A DNA stretch of 64,000 bases from Planctomycetaceae bacterium (GCA_011525745.1 WYBU01000089.1:38537-102536), one strand, 5' to 3'; shown: positions 15,626 through 26,176, counted from the first letter of the stretch. The notes: a model not told the origin generated them from the sequence alone. A program made the numbers and translations.

Positions 15626-17140
15626 TTAAGGCAACCCCAACGCGATGACCGCGCCGCCGATCGGAACGTGAAAGAAGTCGAACACTGTACTCATCACGTC
15701 GCCCCCGCCCAGGTAAACCCGGCCGCGCGAAATCGACGGTCCGCTCGACTGCCCGCCGAAGTTCGCCTGCAACAGCAGCGCCCCGTTGCCGGCGTCCAGC
15801 GCGTAGAACGTGCCGTCCAGCGACTGCACGTACACGACACCGTTGGCCACCGCCGTTCCCGCGATAATCGGGCCGGCCGTGTCGAAGTGCCAAAGTTCCT
15901 GCGTCCCGTCGGGCGAAATGGCGAACAACACGCCGCCCTGCGGCTGACCGCCCGAAAACGGGTCGAACCAGTAATTGCCCGTCGCGAAGTTCACCCCGTT
16001 TTCCGACGCGCTGTCCATGTGAAAACCCCCCAGCGTTCCGCCCGGCAGGTACTGCACCGGCGACGCCACCGGCGTCCCCGTCGCAGCGTCGAGCACGTGG
16101 AAGAAGCCGCTCTTCTGACCCGCCGCGACCAGCAACCGGCCCTGCACGCGGTAGAGCTGCGGTGAATCGCCGAAGTCGAAGTCCGGCGGATCATCCGGAT
16201 CGACCGGCAGATAGGAGAAGTTCCACGTATCGTCGGCGGTCATCTGCGAGACCCAGCGGATGCTGCCGTCTTCGGCGTTCAGCGCGATCAGCGCGTCGCT
16301 CGTTTCCGTCGCCGGCGGGCCGTAGTTGTTGCTGGTTCCGACGAAAATGGTCCGGGATGCGTGATCGTAAGCCGGCGTGCCCCAGACCGTCGCGCCGGAC
16401 GGACCGATGCTGCCGTCCGGATTGACCTGCGGCTCGCCGACAAGATACGTCTGCCAGACGATGCGGCCGTCGGCCGGATCGAGCAGGATCACCGAGCCGC
16501 GGAAGGTGAATCCGGGGTAGCTCGGATCGATCGCCGGCAGCGCCAGTTCATACGACGAAATGCCGTACGCCACGTAGCGCCCGGCCATCGTCCCCGCGCC
16601 GAAAATCGCCTGGAACGGATGGCCCCCGGGGAACAGCGGGTCGCACGGCGGACGGATCGTCCAGCGCAACGCCCCGGTGCCGCGCTCCAGACCGTGAATC
16701 TGCCCGGCCGTGTCGCCGAAAATCACGGTGCGATTCGTCACCAGCAGGCTGTTGGTGATCTTGGCGCCCAGCAGCGAGGGAATCACGATCGTGTCGTTTT
16801 TCCACCGCAGCGATCCGTCGCTGTTGATGGCGTAAACGAAGCCCATCGAGTCGGCGGCGTAAATGATGTTGCCGACCACCGCCGGCGTGCCCGCCACGGC
16901 GCCATCGGTCGGAAAGCTCCACAGCACTTGCAGCCCGGACACGTTGTTCGGCCGCAACTGCGTCTCGGCGAAATTGCAGCGCGAACCATCCGGGGAACGG
17001 TTGTACATCGGCCAGTCGTTGGGATTGTGCGAGATGACATCCGCCCCCGGCTGCCCGGGCGGAGGCCCGGAACCCGGCACGCCGAACGCGCCGCTCGCGA
17101 CAACGGCCAGAAACGCCAGGGAAATGCTGCGACTGAACAT
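15626..17140 (-). CDS. Secreted PQQ-like beta-propeller protein
   Basis: A 504-residue secreted protein of the PQQ-repeat / polyvinyl-alcohol-dehydrogenase-like fold. The start at 17140 has AGGAGG. The signal peptide runs MFSRSISLAFLAVVASGAFG. DWPMYNRSPDGSRCNF is the usual opening before the propeller. Blades then follow, with VLWSFPTDGAVAGTPAVVG, IIYAADSMGFVYAINSDGSL, GDTAGQIHGLERGTGALRW, VWGTPAYDHASRTIFVG and VVYVQSLDGTFYALDAGNG. I do not see a heme-binding CXXCH motif, so this is not a quinohemoprotein. It may bind PQQ or be a structural propeller. The leader is shared with the 15322 gene. It lies downstream of the 20585/17352 sigma-kinase pair on the same strand. Confidence 0.85.
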   Translation of the reverse strand: MFSRSISLAFLAVVASGAFGVPGSGPPPGQPGADVISHNPNDWPMYNRSPDGSRCNFAETQLRPNNVSGLQVLWSFPTDGAVAGTPAVVGNIIYAADSMGFVYAINSDGSLRWKNDTIVIPSLLGAKITNSLLVTNRTVIFGDTAGQIHGLERGTGALRWTIRPPCDPLFPGGHPFQAIFGAGTMAGRYVAYGISSYELALPAIDPSYPGFTFRGSVILLDPADGRIVWQTYLVGEPQVNPDGSIGPSGATVWGTPAYDHASRTIFVGTSNNYGPPATETSDALIALNAEDGSIRWVSQMTADDTWNFSYLPVDPDDPPDFDFGDSPQLYRVQGRLLVAAGQKSGFFHVLDAATGTPVASPVQYLPGGTLGGFHMDSASENGVNFATGNYWFDPFSGGQPQGGVLFAISPDGTQELWHFDTAGPIIAGTAVANGVVYVQSLDGTFYALDAGNGALLLQANFGGQSSGPSISRGRVYLGGGDVMSTVFDFFHVPIGGAVIALGLP

Positions 17141-17161
17141 GGCAATCCTCCTGTGTGAAAG

Positions 17162-17202
17162 GGTCCGCGGCCCGAATGACAAGGAGTGAACGCGTGCGGA
17201 CC
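17162..17202 (-). promoter_or_regulatory. Structured 5' leader upstream of the 17140 gene
   Basis: GGTCCGC (17162-17168) and GCGGACC (17196-17202) form a 7-bp stem. The segment between them contains AAGGAG on the given strand, so in the transcript it reads CTCCTT and could pair with the AGGAGG ribosome site of the 17140 gene. That would allow a switch between two structures. The leader aligns with the one at 15344-15384. Confidence 0.45.
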
Positions 17203-17351
17203 GAAGAGTCGCGTTCGCCATCGCCGGCCGGCCGACCGCCGCCCCGGCTGTACTTGAAGGCGCAAGCCGCGTCGCCCAAGCGCCGGGAAAACCGAGACCA
17301 CATCAGGAAAAGAAGGGGATTGCGTGCCTTTTACGCCGGCAATCGGCAGGA

Positions 17352-20300
17352 TCACGGCCGTTCGACCGGTCCGGTCGGCAAAGAATCGTTCGCTTGCTCG
17401 CCGCTCGGTTCGTGCTCGGCAAGTCGCCCGCGCCACTCGGCGGCCTGGGCGTCGTGGCCCGCGGACGCGTCGGCCTTGTGCCACGCCTCGTACAGCACGG
17501 CAAGCAGTTCAATCGTATCGCGGGTCCGCTCGTGGACGGCGCCAAGCGCCGCGGTTTGAATCGTGTGCGCCTCCAGCAGATGGCGCTCGGCGTCCGCAAA
17601 TCGCTCCAGCTTCAGCAGCGTGCGGCCGTAATGAAACAAGTACAGCCCCAGGTCCGGGTGCGCCGCCGGCAACATCGCCCGCCCGCGCTCGACGGCCTCG
17701 GACCCCAGTCGCTCGGCCTCTTCGAACTTTCCCATGTCGCTCAACAGCGCCCCGAGCGTGTCGATCGATCCGAGCGTTTCGGGATCGTTCTCGCCCAGCA
17801 GGCGGCGGCGTTTTTCCGCCGCCTCACGGATCAGTGGTTCGGCGTCGAGCAAGCGGCGCTGAAGGTGCATCACAACGCCGAGATTGTGCATCGATAGCAG
17901 CGTGTGGGGATGGTCGTCGCCCAGTAGATGTCGACGCCGCTCCAGCGCTTCGCGCAGCAGCGGTTCCGCCTCGTCGTAGCGCTCCTGCGCCTGGTACACA
18001 AAGCTCATGTTGTTCATCGCCGACATCGTGCTAGGATGGTTGTCGCCGAGGGCGCGCCGAAAGCCGTCCAGCGCTTCGCGCGCGTAAGGCGCCGCCTCGG
18101 AATACTTGCCCTGCGAACGAAGCGCCGTGGCCAGGTTGAGGATCGCGGACAACGTGAAGAGATGGTTGTCTCCGAGCACGCGGCGATAGCCCGCGACCGC
18201 TTCGCGCAACAGCGATTCCGCTTCGCTGTATTCGCCTTTCGCGATGAGCAGCAGCCCCAGATTGGTGGTCGACGCGAGCGTATCGGGGTGTTCCTTGCGC
18301 AACACGCGACGGCGTCCCTCCAGCGCCTCTCGCTGAAGCGCCTCCGCTTCCTCCAGATTTCCCAGTTCCCTCAGCAGCGATCCGAGGGCGAACATCGAAA
18401 CCAGAGTGTCCGCATCGTCGTTCCCCAGAACGCGCCGCCGAGCCGCCAGCGCCGCGCGAAAAGCCTCCTCCGCTTCGGTGCGACGGCCCTGTGCACGCCG
18501 CAGAAAACCCAGATTGTTCAGCGCGCGCAGCGTGGACGCGTCCTCATCTCCCAGCAGCCGCCTGTGCTTGTCCAACGCTTCCACGTAGAGCGGTTCCGCC
18601 TCGTCCAGCCGGCCCAGGTCCTTCAGCAGGATTCCCATGCTCACGATCGAAATCACCGTCTGAATGTGATCCTTGCCCTGCTCGCGGCGGCGCAGTTCCA
18701 CGGCTTCGCGCATCGGCGCAACGGCTCGGTCGAGCAGCCCGAAGCCGCGGAACGTCTCCGCCACCGTCTGATACAAGCGCGCCCGGACCAGCGGCTGATC
18801 CGGGAACTGTGCATCAATCGCGCGCAAGGCGCGTTGCAGGATGTTTTCATCCACCATGTGCAATGCGACGTTCGTGAAGTTCACCGCGCCCAGCGCCGAT
18901 TCCAGTTCCTCCATGCGCGCCGCGATCTGTTCCGGCCCGACGCCCGCGCGCGCCATCGCGCTGCGCGCCTCGTCCAAAACGCCTGAACGTAGAGACGCGC
19001 CCATGCGCTGCGGATGGATTCCGGATAGTTGGCTGGCCTGAAACTCCGCCACCAGCTCCAGCTCCGCCGACCGCCGATCCGCCTCCTCGCGGGCGCGCAG
19101 CGCCTCCGCCGCTTCGCGTTCGGCACGGTCGGCCTCGGCGATGGCGCGCCGCTCGTTGAATTCAGACGCTTCGCGTAACCGGCCCTGTTCGCGCTCCGCC
19201 GACAGGGCCCGTACCATCCCCAGCGTCGTGCCGACGATCCCCAGCACCAGCGTCGCCACGATCACCGCGCCGGCCAGCACCCCCACCTGGTGCCGCCGTA
19301 CAAACTTCGTGAGCCGGTACATCCGTCCCGGCGGCGCCGCCGTGATCGGTTCGCCATTCAGATGCCGCTGTACGTCGGCCGCCAGTCCGTTGGCCGTCTC
19401 GTACCGCCGCGTGCGGTCCTTCTCCAAGCACCGCATCACGATCCAGTCCAGATCGCCGCGGATCATCCGCGTCAGCCGCGCCGGTTCGACGTGGCGCCGC
19501 GCCGCCACGCTCGGAAGACCGTCCAGCGTGCTCAGCCGCGCGCTTGGCGTCGGCGGATCCTCCTCCCGGATGATCCGTTGAATCTCCGCGAACGCCGCGC
19601 TGCGCAGCCGCTTCGGATCGAACGGCAACGCCCCGGTCAGCAGTTCGTACAGCAGCACGCCCAGGCTGTAGATGTCGCTGCGCGTGTCGATGTCGCTGGC
19701 CGTCATCTCGGCCTGCTCGGGAGACATGTATTCCGGCGTGCCGATGAGCTGCCGATGCTCCGTGAAGAGCGTCTTCTCGGTCAGCCTGGCGCTGGTCGCC
19801 TTGGCGACTCCGAAGTCGATCACCTTGGGCACGGCCTTCCCGTCGGTGCTCGTCACCAGCACGTTCGACGGCTTGATGTCGCGATGGATGATCCCCTTCT
19901 GATGCGCGTGCTGTACCGCGTGGCACACCTGCATGAACAGCGCCAGCCGCTCGTCGATCCCCAGGTTGTTCCGGTCGCAGTACTCGGTAATCGGTTCTCC
20001 GCGCACCAGTTCCATCACGAAGTAGGGCCGCCCCGCCGCCGTCGCACCGGCGTCGAACACCCGTGCGATGTGCGGATGCTCCATCAACGCCAGCGCCTGG
20101 CGCTCGGCCTCGAACCGCGCGATCACCTGGCGCGTGTCCATCCCCAGTTTGATGATCTTCAGCGCCACCCGCCGCCGCACCGGCGACTCCTGATCGGCCA
20201 TGAACACCGATCCGAATCCCCCTTCGCCGATCTGTTGCAGCAGCTTGTAAGGCCCGATCTTCGCGCCGACCGCCTCGGCCGTCGCCGGGATGCGCGCCGC

Positions 20301-20498
20301 CGGCGCCGGCTCGGCCTCGCGCGCCGTCGGCGACGCCAGGAACGCCCCGGCTGCCTCGTGGATCGCCAGCAAGTCCTCGACCTCGGCCCGCAGCGCGGCG
20401 TCCCCGCCGCAGGCCCGCTCAACAAGCGCCGCGCGCTCCTCGGCCGGCAAGTCCAGCGCGTCGTTGAAAATCTCCTTGGCCGTCGACGACCGATTCAT
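17352..20498 (-). CDS. Membrane Ser/Thr protein kinase with TPR sensor domain
   Basis: A 1048-residue kinase. An N-terminal helical segment (about residues 1-60) precedes the kinase domain: GEGGFGSV at 91-98, ALKIIK with Lys114, HRDIKPSN with Asp207, DFG at 228-230 and GTPEYMSPE at 253-261. One transmembrane helix lies at about 405-428 ([19 protein letters not shown]). A coiled coil follows (about 430-500). The outer or distal part has about ten kinesin-light-chain-type TPR repeats of 42 residues ([20 protein letters not shown] type), expected to bind proteins. GAGGAG precedes the ATG at 20498. The gene lies 86 bases downstream of the ECF factor, so the pair is probably one operon. The ligand and phosphorylation targets are unknown. 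Confidence 0.93.
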   Translation of the reverse strand: MNRSSTAKEIFNDALDLPAEERAALVERACGGDAALRAEVEDLLAIHEAAGAFLASPTAREAEPAPAARIPATAEAVGAKIGPYKLLQQIGEGGFGSVFMADQESPVRRRVALKIIKLGMDTRQVIARFEAERQALALMEHPHIARVFDAGATAAGRPYFVMELVRGEPITEYCDRNNLGIDERLALFMQVCHAVQHAHQKGIIHRDIKPSNVLVTSTDGKAVPKVIDFGVAKATSARLTEKTLFTEHRQLIGTPEYMSPEQAEMTASDIDTRSDIYSLGVLLYELLTGALPFDPKRLRSAAFAEIQRIIREEDPPTPSARLSTLDGLPSVAARRHVEPARLTRMIRGDLDWIVMRCLEKDRTRRYETANGLAADVQRHLNGEPITAAPPGRMYRLTKFVRRHQVGVLAGAVIVATLVLGIVGTTLGMVRALSAEREQGRLREASEFNERRAIAEADRAEREAAEALRAREEADRRSAELELVAEFQASQLSGIHPQRMGASLRSGVLDEARSAMARAGVGPEQIAARMEELESALGAVNFTNVALHMVDENILQRALRAIDAQFPDQPLVRARLYQTVAETFRGFGLLDRAVAPMREAVELRRREQGKDHIQTVISIVSMGILLKDLGRLDEAEPLYVEALDKHRRLLGDEDASTLRALNNLGFLRRAQGRRTEAEEAFRAALAARRRVLGNDDADTLVSMFALGSLLRELGNLEEAEALQREALEGRRRVLRKEHPDTLASTTNLGLLLIAKGEYSEAESLLREAVAGYRRVLGDNHLFTLSAILNLATALRSQGKYSEAAPYAREALDGFRRALGDNHPSTMSAMNNMSFVYQAQERYDEAEPLLREALERRRHLLGDDHPHTLLSMHNLGVVMHLQRRLLDAEPLIREAAEKRRRLLGENDPETLGSIDTLGALLSDMGKFEEAERLGSEAVERGRAMLPAAHPDLGLYLFHYGRTLLKLERFADAERHLLEAHTIQTAALGAVHERTRDTIELLAVLYEAWHKADASAGHDAQAAEWRGRLAEHEPSGEQANDSLPTGPVERP

Positions 20499-20584
20499 AC
20501 CCGCCCGCTCCTCACCACATGACCAACCCCTGCCCCCCTTTGGAACCGACCACCGACCTCTGCATTTTTCTGACGGCTGATGGA

Positions 20585-21160
20585 TTACGCCTCGCTTCCC
20601 TTGAGTGCGCGCAACAAGAACGCCCGCGCATACGCCCACTCGCGATCCACCTGCCGTGGCGATATCCCCAGCACGTCGGCGACCTGATCACCCGTCAGTC
20701 CCGCGAAAAACCGCAGCCGCACGACGCGCGCGGCGTCGGCGTCATGTTCTTCCAGGCGCGAAATCGCCTCGTCCAGCGCCAACGTTTCGTCCGCGTTCTC
20801 GTCGCGCGCCAGATCGGCCACGTTCTCAATGCCGGCCACGCGGCGCAGGCCGCCGCCGCGCTTGCCCGCCGCCTTTCGTCGCGCGTGATCGATCAGAATG
20901 CGCCTCATCGCTTCGGCGGCCGCTGCGTAGAACCGCGCCCGATCGGCCCCGGCCAGTCCGGCCGGCGCGATGCGTAGATAGGCTTCGTGCACCAGCGCCG
21001 TCGCCGTCAGCGTGTGACCGGGGCGCTCGCCGTTCAACTGCCGCTGCGCGATGGCGCGCAGCGTCGCATACACCGTCGCCGCCAGCTCCCCCCGATCTGC
21101 CGGCGCCTCCGGCGGCGTCCGGCCCGACCCGTCCCGCCGCTCGTCCTCTTCCGGCTGCAC
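20585..21160 (-). CDS. ECF RNA polymerase sigma factor (TIGR02999-like)
   Basis: A 191-residue ECF sigma factor. Region 2 includes [19 protein letters not shown] and [33 protein letters not shown] follows, and region 4 has [17 protein letters not shown] followed by [13 protein letters not shown], the -35 recognition helix. It is the same type as the factor at 1002-1571 (both share ATALVHEA and REW.YAR/FAR). No ribosome site is obvious before 21160, so an internal start is possible. The kinase with TPR repeats follows on the same strand. Divergent from the NHL lipoprotein at 21583, which is a possible target promoter. Confidence 0.92.
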   Translation of the reverse strand: MQPEEDERRDGSGRTPPEAPADRGELAATVYATLRAIAQRQLNGERPGHTLTATALVHEAYLRIAPAGLAGADRARFYAAAAEAMRRILIDHARRKAAGKRGGGLRRVAGIENVADLARDENADETLALDEAISRLEEHDADAARVVRLRFFAGLTGDQVADVLGISPRQVDREWAYARAFLLRALKGSEA

Positions 21161-21582
21161 GATAAACGAACATCATACCCCTCGCCGGCGCAAGAAGCGC
21201 CGCAAATTCGCCCCCACGCAAGCCGTCGTCCACGCTGCGTGCAGCTCAACGTTCGCATTTCGGCCAATGGAACGGCCCTGGCGGCCGCGCCTTTGCGGTT
21301 GTACGTTCGAGTCGTGCACGACGGCCGTGTGACCGCCCCGAACCGCCCGGACGCCCCCAAGACCGCGGCCCCGCTCGACAATTCTTTCTAGACGTTGACA
21401 GGTTGGGTTGGGCTGGATTCCCACCGCGCGCACGGGTACCATACATGGACGGGACGGGCCGGATTTGCACGCTTGACATTCGCATCATGCGGACGGGTAT
21501 GTTGCCCGGTGGATCTGTGCGCTTCGACGATGCAAACACAAGCCAGTCTGCTCGTGACCGCAGTTTCTGAAAGGCCGACTGC
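21161..21582. other. Divergent intergenic region
   Basis: About 420 bp between the minus-strand sigma factor and the plus-strand lipoprotein. It should carry both promoters. I see no gene. GCAGT...ACTGC (about 21558-21580) could fold around the AAAGG ribosome site of the 21583 gene. Confidence 0.4.
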
Positions 21583-24500
21583 ATGTCCCGATCACCGAAC
21601 ACGGCCGTTTCACGGGGGATTCTGACACGACTGACGCCGTTCCCCTTCTGCCACAGAAACCTTGTGCCGGCCTTGCTCACTCTCCTCCTGGCCGCCGGCT
21701 GCCCTCCAGCGGCCGCGCCGCTGCCGGATGGTCCGGGGGGACTTCCGCCCGGCCCGCCGGTCTCGCAGGAAACGATGGCGCACTTCGCCGTGGGGCTGGA
21801 CGCCGCGCTGGTAAATGCCATCGCCCCGCTTCTCGACGCGCTCGCCAGCAGCCCGGCCGCGCCGAACGCCTACGCGCGGCTCGACGTGACGGACGTGCCC
21901 GGCGCGATCGGCGTTGCGCGGATCAGTGGCGCGATTGGCACACAGCGATTTCCGGCGCGCTACGAACTATCCATCCTGTTCGATGCCTACTCGCCCGACG
22001 GCGTCACCTCCTTTGACGGTCCGATCGAGTTCAACTTCGTACTCGACGAAACGCTCAATCCGCCGGTTCCGTATGGCCTGTACCGCGGCTCACTGACGCT
22101 GGGCGGAACCTTCGGCGGATCGGTCGCGCTCCACGGCATGACGGCGGACGGGCTGACCAGCGCCCTCCGCGTGACCGGCGACGGCATCGACCTGCTCCTC
22201 GGCGGCGAGCCGCCTGCGTTCCTGACCTACGTCTCGACCCTTGCCGGCACGGGCGAACCGGGGTTTGCCGACGGCCCTGGAGCGGAGGCCAGGTTCGACA
22301 CCCCTTCGGGCATCGCGGTGGACCGGGACGGCGTGGTCTATGTAGCCGATACGAACAACGGCGCGATCCGTGAAATCGGCCTTGATGGCATGGTCAGCAC
22401 CATTCCCATCCTCGGCCAGCACCAGTTGGAACAGCCCTTCGACCTCGGTTTCGACAGCAAGGGAAAACTGGTTGTCAGTGACCGCGTCAGCGGCCACGGC
22501 AGCGACGACGCGCCGCTGGTGCGGCTCACCGTCCGTGGCGACGACCGCGGCGCCCTCACCCCGATCATCAGCGGAACGGATGACTACCTCGACTCCGGCT
22601 TTCCGCTCTGCCCGATCGCCACCCATCACAGTTGCGATGGCCGCTCGCCGATCGCCTCGCTGCCCTGGGCCTCGGGGATCGACGTGCAGAACCAAAGCGT
22701 GCTGGTGGCGCAGTCGGCCTTGGGGGCGGGCTTGAAGCTGGCCCTGCCGGACGGCTACCTGATGACCGTCCTCGACCTGGCGGCCGTGGCCGGCACGGTT
22801 TGCGACGAGGCCAACCCCGGCGCGCCGGCGGACCTGGCCCGCGGCAACAACGGCGAAATCTACTTTACGACCGGCTGCCACGCGGTGCGCGTGTCCGAGG
22901 CGGACGGAACCGTGCGCACGCTCGCCGGACGGCTCCAGACCGAGCTGGAATTCGCCGACGGTTTCGGCGAGGACGCACGTTTTTCCTATCCGAAAGGGCT
23001 TGCCTTCGACGGCGAGCGCTACCTGTACGTCGCCGATCACACCAACTGCGCCATCCGACGGATCGACGTGGAGACCGGCGAGACGACGCGCGTGGCGGGC
23101 TGCCGGGCCCACACCGCGGGCTTCGAGTGCAACAACGATTGCGGCTTGCGCGACGGCCCCGGCGACTACGCCCTGTTCGAAGGGCCGCAGAACGTCGCCC
23201 TCGACCGCTGGGGCGATCTGTACGTTGTCGAAAGCCGCAATCACGCCGTCCGCCTGATCCGCATCATCGCCGATCCGTTCCGCGAGCCGAGCGTCCATCG
23301 CTTCGATCCGGCGGTCATGCAGCAGGGCGAAACCGGTACGCTCACGATCAGGGGACGAAACCTGGCGTCCCTCGAGTCCGTCGACCTTGGCGAGGGCATC
23401 ACGGTGTCCGTCGAAGTGGCCGGCTACCAGCAGGCAACGGCGGCGATCACAGTCGCGGAGGACGCCCCGCCCGGCCCGCGGCGCATGATCGTGCGCACCG
23501 CCTTCGGCGTTTTCACGACGCCCGAAGACCTGCAATTCACGGTGCTGGCCGACTCGCGCGGCGGCATCCAGGTCGAGACCATCGCCGGGACCGGCTCAGC
23601 CACGCCGGACACGCTGAATTACGGGCTGGCACAGAACACCACGTTCGCGTTTCCCGGCGGGATGCACGCCGTGTCGCCCGACCGGCTGCTGGTCGCCGAT
23701 CCCGTCGAGCAGCGCATCCGGCTGATCGCCACGCGCGTCGGCGCGGTCGAGGAGTTCTTCGAACTAATGGTCTACGCCGCCAGCGGAACCGGCGTCGACG
23801 TGCTCGGCGGGGTGCTCGGCATCTTCGACGGGCTACAGCGGATCCTGGACAACTTCGGACTGGGCGCCGGCATCGTCGGCCAGGGCGAAGATGTGCTGCG
23901 CGACCTCGCCGAGGCCGCCGTGGACGACATCTGCAACACCCTCGGCGCGGGCGACTGCACGTGGCTCAGCCTGCCGTGGGCCGGCCTGCCGTACGCGCCC
24001 GGCACGACGGACGGCTTCCGCCTCAGCGCCCGGTTCTACTTCCCGACGGACGTCTGGGCCTCGCCGACGCAGTTCGGCGTCAACAGCCGCTTCTACGTTG
24101 CCGACACCGGCAACCAGACCATTCGCGTGGTGGGCTACGACGTCGAGCATCAGCAGGACGCGCCCATGCAGGTCTTCACGACCGACCGCCAGCCGGATTA
24201 CCCCTTCGCCGTGACGCCGGAAAACACGTCGGTGTACGCCTCCGTGCCGTCGTCTATGCTGCTGTCGCAGCTCAGCCTGAACTCCGGAGCGGTCAACGGG
24301 GATTACGCGGCCATCCCGCGCGGCGTGCCGCTCGGCATCGCAACGCATGACAGCGACTCCGCCACGGACGAGCGCTCGGCCTTCGTCGCCGACCCGCTGA
24401 ACGCCACGATCTGGCGGGTGGTCAACAACAACGGCGTGGCCGAGATCAAGAACATCCGCGGCGACGTGCCGTCCTTCGTCATCGGCGACTGTGTCGACGG

Positions 24501-24936
24501 CCCGGCGACCTTCGCCACATGGGGCGCGCCGATGGACGTGGCAGTCGCTCAGGATGGCGCCGTCTACGTCGCCGACTGCGGCTGCAACTCGATCCGAGTC
24601 ATCAAGGACGCCGGTTTCGGCAAGGACCTCGACGGCCTGGTCGGCAGCCTGCGCGAGTTCGTCGCCTCGAATCAGAGCCGCATCTCCGCCGAAGCCGCCC
24701 AGCGGATCGAGGAAAACCTGCGCCTGGCCGACACCGAGTTCCTCGACGCCAACCGCTTCACCGTCACCACCCTGGCCGGCAGTACCGACGGCCAGCCGGG
24801 CTACCGCGACGGCCCGGCCGCCTTGGCGCGTTTCAATTCGCCGACGTCCATCGCCATCGCAGGCATCGGCGAAGTCAAGGTCGTCTTCGTGGCCGACACC
24901 GGCAACCGCCGCATCCGCCGCATCGTCATTCCGTAG
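21583..24936 (+). CDS. Large NHL-repeat lipoprotein with an IPT/TIG-like domain
   Basis: A 1117-residue surface lipoprotein. The signal ends in the lipobox LLLAAGC at about residue 38. After an N-terminal beta domain come NHL-type blades: VSTLAGTGEPGFADGPGAEA and FDTPSGIAVDRDGVVYVADT, then VRTLAGRLQTELEFADGFGE with FSYPKGLAFDGERYLYVADH, and a last pair near the C-terminus (VTTLAGSTDGQPGYRDGPAA, VVFVADTGNRRIRRIVIP). The middle has an IPT/TIG-like Ig fold (HRFDPAVMQQGETGTLTIRG). Family knowledge: such propellers bind proteins or glycans; no enzyme residues are visible. AAAGG precedes the ATG. It faces away from the sigma factor gene. Confidence 0.85.
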   Translation: MSRSPNTAVSRGILTRLTPFPFCHRNLVPALLTLLLAAGCPPAAAPLPDGPGGLPPGPPVSQETMAHFAVGLDAALVNAIAPLLDALASSPAAPNAYARLDVTDVPGAIGVARISGAIGTQRFPARYELSILFDAYSPDGVTSFDGPIEFNFVLDETLNPPVPYGLYRGSLTLGGTFGGSVALHGMTADGLTSALRVTGDGIDLLLGGEPPAFLTYVSTLAGTGEPGFADGPGAEARFDTPSGIAVDRDGVVYVADTNNGAIREIGLDGMVSTIPILGQHQLEQPFDLGFDSKGKLVVSDRVSGHGSDDAPLVRLTVRGDDRGALTPIISGTDDYLDSGFPLCPIATHHSCDGRSPIASLPWASGIDVQNQSVLVAQSALGAGLKLALPDGYLMTVLDLAAVAGTVCDEANPGAPADLARGNNGEIYFTTGCHAVRVSEADGTVRTLAGRLQTELEFADGFGEDARFSYPKGLAFDGERYLYVADHTNCAIRRIDVETGETTRVAGCRAHTAGFECNNDCGLRDGPGDYALFEGPQNVALDRWGDLYVVESRNHAVRLIRIIADPFREPSVHRFDPAVMQQGETGTLTIRGRNLASLESVDLGEGITVSVEVAGYQQATAAITVAEDAPPGPRRMIVRTAFGVFTTPEDLQFTVLADSRGGIQVETIAGTGSATPDTLNYGLAQNTTFAFPGGMHAVSPDRLLVADPVEQRIRLIATRVGAVEEFFELMVYAASGTGVDVLGGVLGIFDGLQRILDNFGLGAGIVGQGEDVLRDLAEAAVDDICNTLGAGDCTWLSLPWAGLPYAPGTTDGFRLSARFYFPTDVWASPTQFGVNSRFYVADTGNQTIRVVGYDVEHQQDAPMQVFTTDRQPDYPFAVTPENTSVYASVPSSMLLSQLSLNSGAVNGDYAAIPRGVPLGIATHDSDSATDERSAFVADPLNATIWRVVNNNGVAEIKNIRGDVPSFVIGDCVDGPATFATWGAPMDVAVAQDGAVYVADCGCNSIRVIKDAGFGKDLDGLVGSLREFVASNQSRISAEAAQRIEENLRLADTEFLDANRFTVTTLAGSTDGQPGYRDGPAALARFNSPTSIAIAGIGEVKVVFVADTGNRRIRRIVIP

Positions 24937-25638
24937 GCGCTATTACCTGCGCTCATTCCAACACGCACAGGTCGCCAGGCCGCCGCCATTGACCGCCCGG
25001 CGGTGCGATACATGCGCGGGATGAAGTGCGGCGTGCGCCTGTGGCAGTGCTGCCGTTTATTCCTGCCGCGGAACGCGCGTCGATTCGGGAAGCGCGCGAT
25101 GCAATTTCACCGTGGGCTGACGCGCGTAACCGCACCAGCCTACGGAGCAAGCTGCGCGAAATCTTCAGCACTCCCCCGGCCGAGCGGCAGCCCGCGGGTG
25201 ATGCGGCGGGCGGCGCTTGTAGCGAAGCTGCGGCGCTTCCTGATCCACAAGCTGCTCGACGTGGCGGTGAGGATGGAGCGTGCGTTGAACGACCTGATTG
25301 CGACGTTGCCTGAGTACCGGGAGCGCGCGACGCTGCCCGCGAAAGGCCGCACGCGCGCCGAAGAACGGCGGCTGCGGGACCTAGGGTATTTCCACTGAGA
25401 TGGAGCACAGCCGCCTCGGCTGTGATGAATGTGACACAGCCGCCCCCGGCTGCAACTCCCACTTCCTCCCGGGGAGAGGGTTGGAGTGCGGGTGTAACGG
25501 CTGATCCGCACCGCCCCAGCTTGTGAATGTGGCACAGCCGCCCGCGGCTGTAGTCTTCGCGTGGCACGGGCTTTCAGCCCTTGCGAACAAGTCACATCAG
25601 AATTGCTGCATCGGCGCCCCACGCTATACTCGACGGCC
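24937..25638. repeat. Repeat-rich gap with palindromic REP-like units
   Basis: Units of the type CACAGCCGCC-CGGCTGTG occur at about 25404, 25434 and 25532, and one CACGGGCT/AGCCC unit at about 25562. These recur at 34.0 and 38.5 kb. The left half holds a doubtful open frame (25003-25398). Confidence 0.7.
25003..25398 (+). CDS. Doubtful small protein, possibly frameshifted
   Basis: A 131-codon frame. From codon 65 onward the third positions are strongly GC-rich and the protein looks real (FLIHKLLDVAVRMERALNDL, then RTRAEERRLRDLGYFH). The first half looks better in the neighbouring frame from the GTG at 25026 (AAERASIREARDAISPWADA). A single frameshift near 25150-25200 would join the two into one gene of about 120 residues. 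No family is recognised. Confidence 0.35.
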   Translation: MRYMRGMKCGVRLWQCCRLFLPRNARRFGKRAMQFHRGLTRVTAPAYGASCAKSSALPRPSGSPRVMRRAALVAKLRRFLIHKLLDVAVRMERALNDLIATLPEYRERATLPAKGRTRAEERRLRDLGYFH

Positions 25639-26028
25639 GTGTCAGTCGACAGCCCCGATCACGACCGTACCATCGCGCCTTCGGCGGAACGGCGGCCGAC
25701 GCTGCTTCGCGGCGCGTGGCGTCTGCGATCGGTCCGCCTTGCCGTCTATGTCCACTCGGCGGTCGTGTGTGGAATCAGCTACTACGTCAGTTCGACTTGG
25801 GACCGCACGAGCGGAGAAAGCGTACTGGCCTGGTTCGTTCTGATGATCGCCGATTTCCCTTCGTCCTTGCTCGTCCTGGGCTGCGTGGACGTGGCATCGC
25901 TTGTGATCGCGTCGGAACAAGTCCTTTTCGAAGCCGTCGCCACCTGTGCGTTCCTGGTCTTTGGCGGGCTTCAATGGGCGGCCGTTGTCTTCCTCTTCGG
26001 TCAGGGAAGAAGCACTGTGAAACCGTGA
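25639..26028 (+). CDS. Small multi-pass membrane protein
   Basis: About 129 residues from a GTG start (VSVDSPDHDRTIAPS). The frame is open further upstream, but that part lies in a palindromic repeat. Three or four hydrophobic segments are visible: LAVYVHSAVVCGISYYV, VLAWFVLMIADFPSSLLVLG, LFEAVATCAFLVFGGLQWAA, then VVFLFGQ. Function unknown. No ribosome site is clear. Confidence 0.55.
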   Translation: MSVDSPDHDRTIAPSAERRPTLLRGAWRLRSVRLAVYVHSAVVCGISYYVSSTWDRTSGESVLAWFVLMIADFPSSLLVLGCVDVASLVIASEQVLFEAVATCAFLVFGGLQWAAVVFLFGQGRSTVKP

Positions 26029-26176
26029 TCGTTGTGCCCGACTCAGCGGCTTTCATCGGCGATCGTGTTTCGTAATCAATGTGTACTATCCTCGCGCTCA
26101 TCGGCCGGTGGAACACCCCCCCTTTCTCAATCGCACGCCAGCGCCGCGTGAGCGATCGTGATCTCATGTGACTAAT

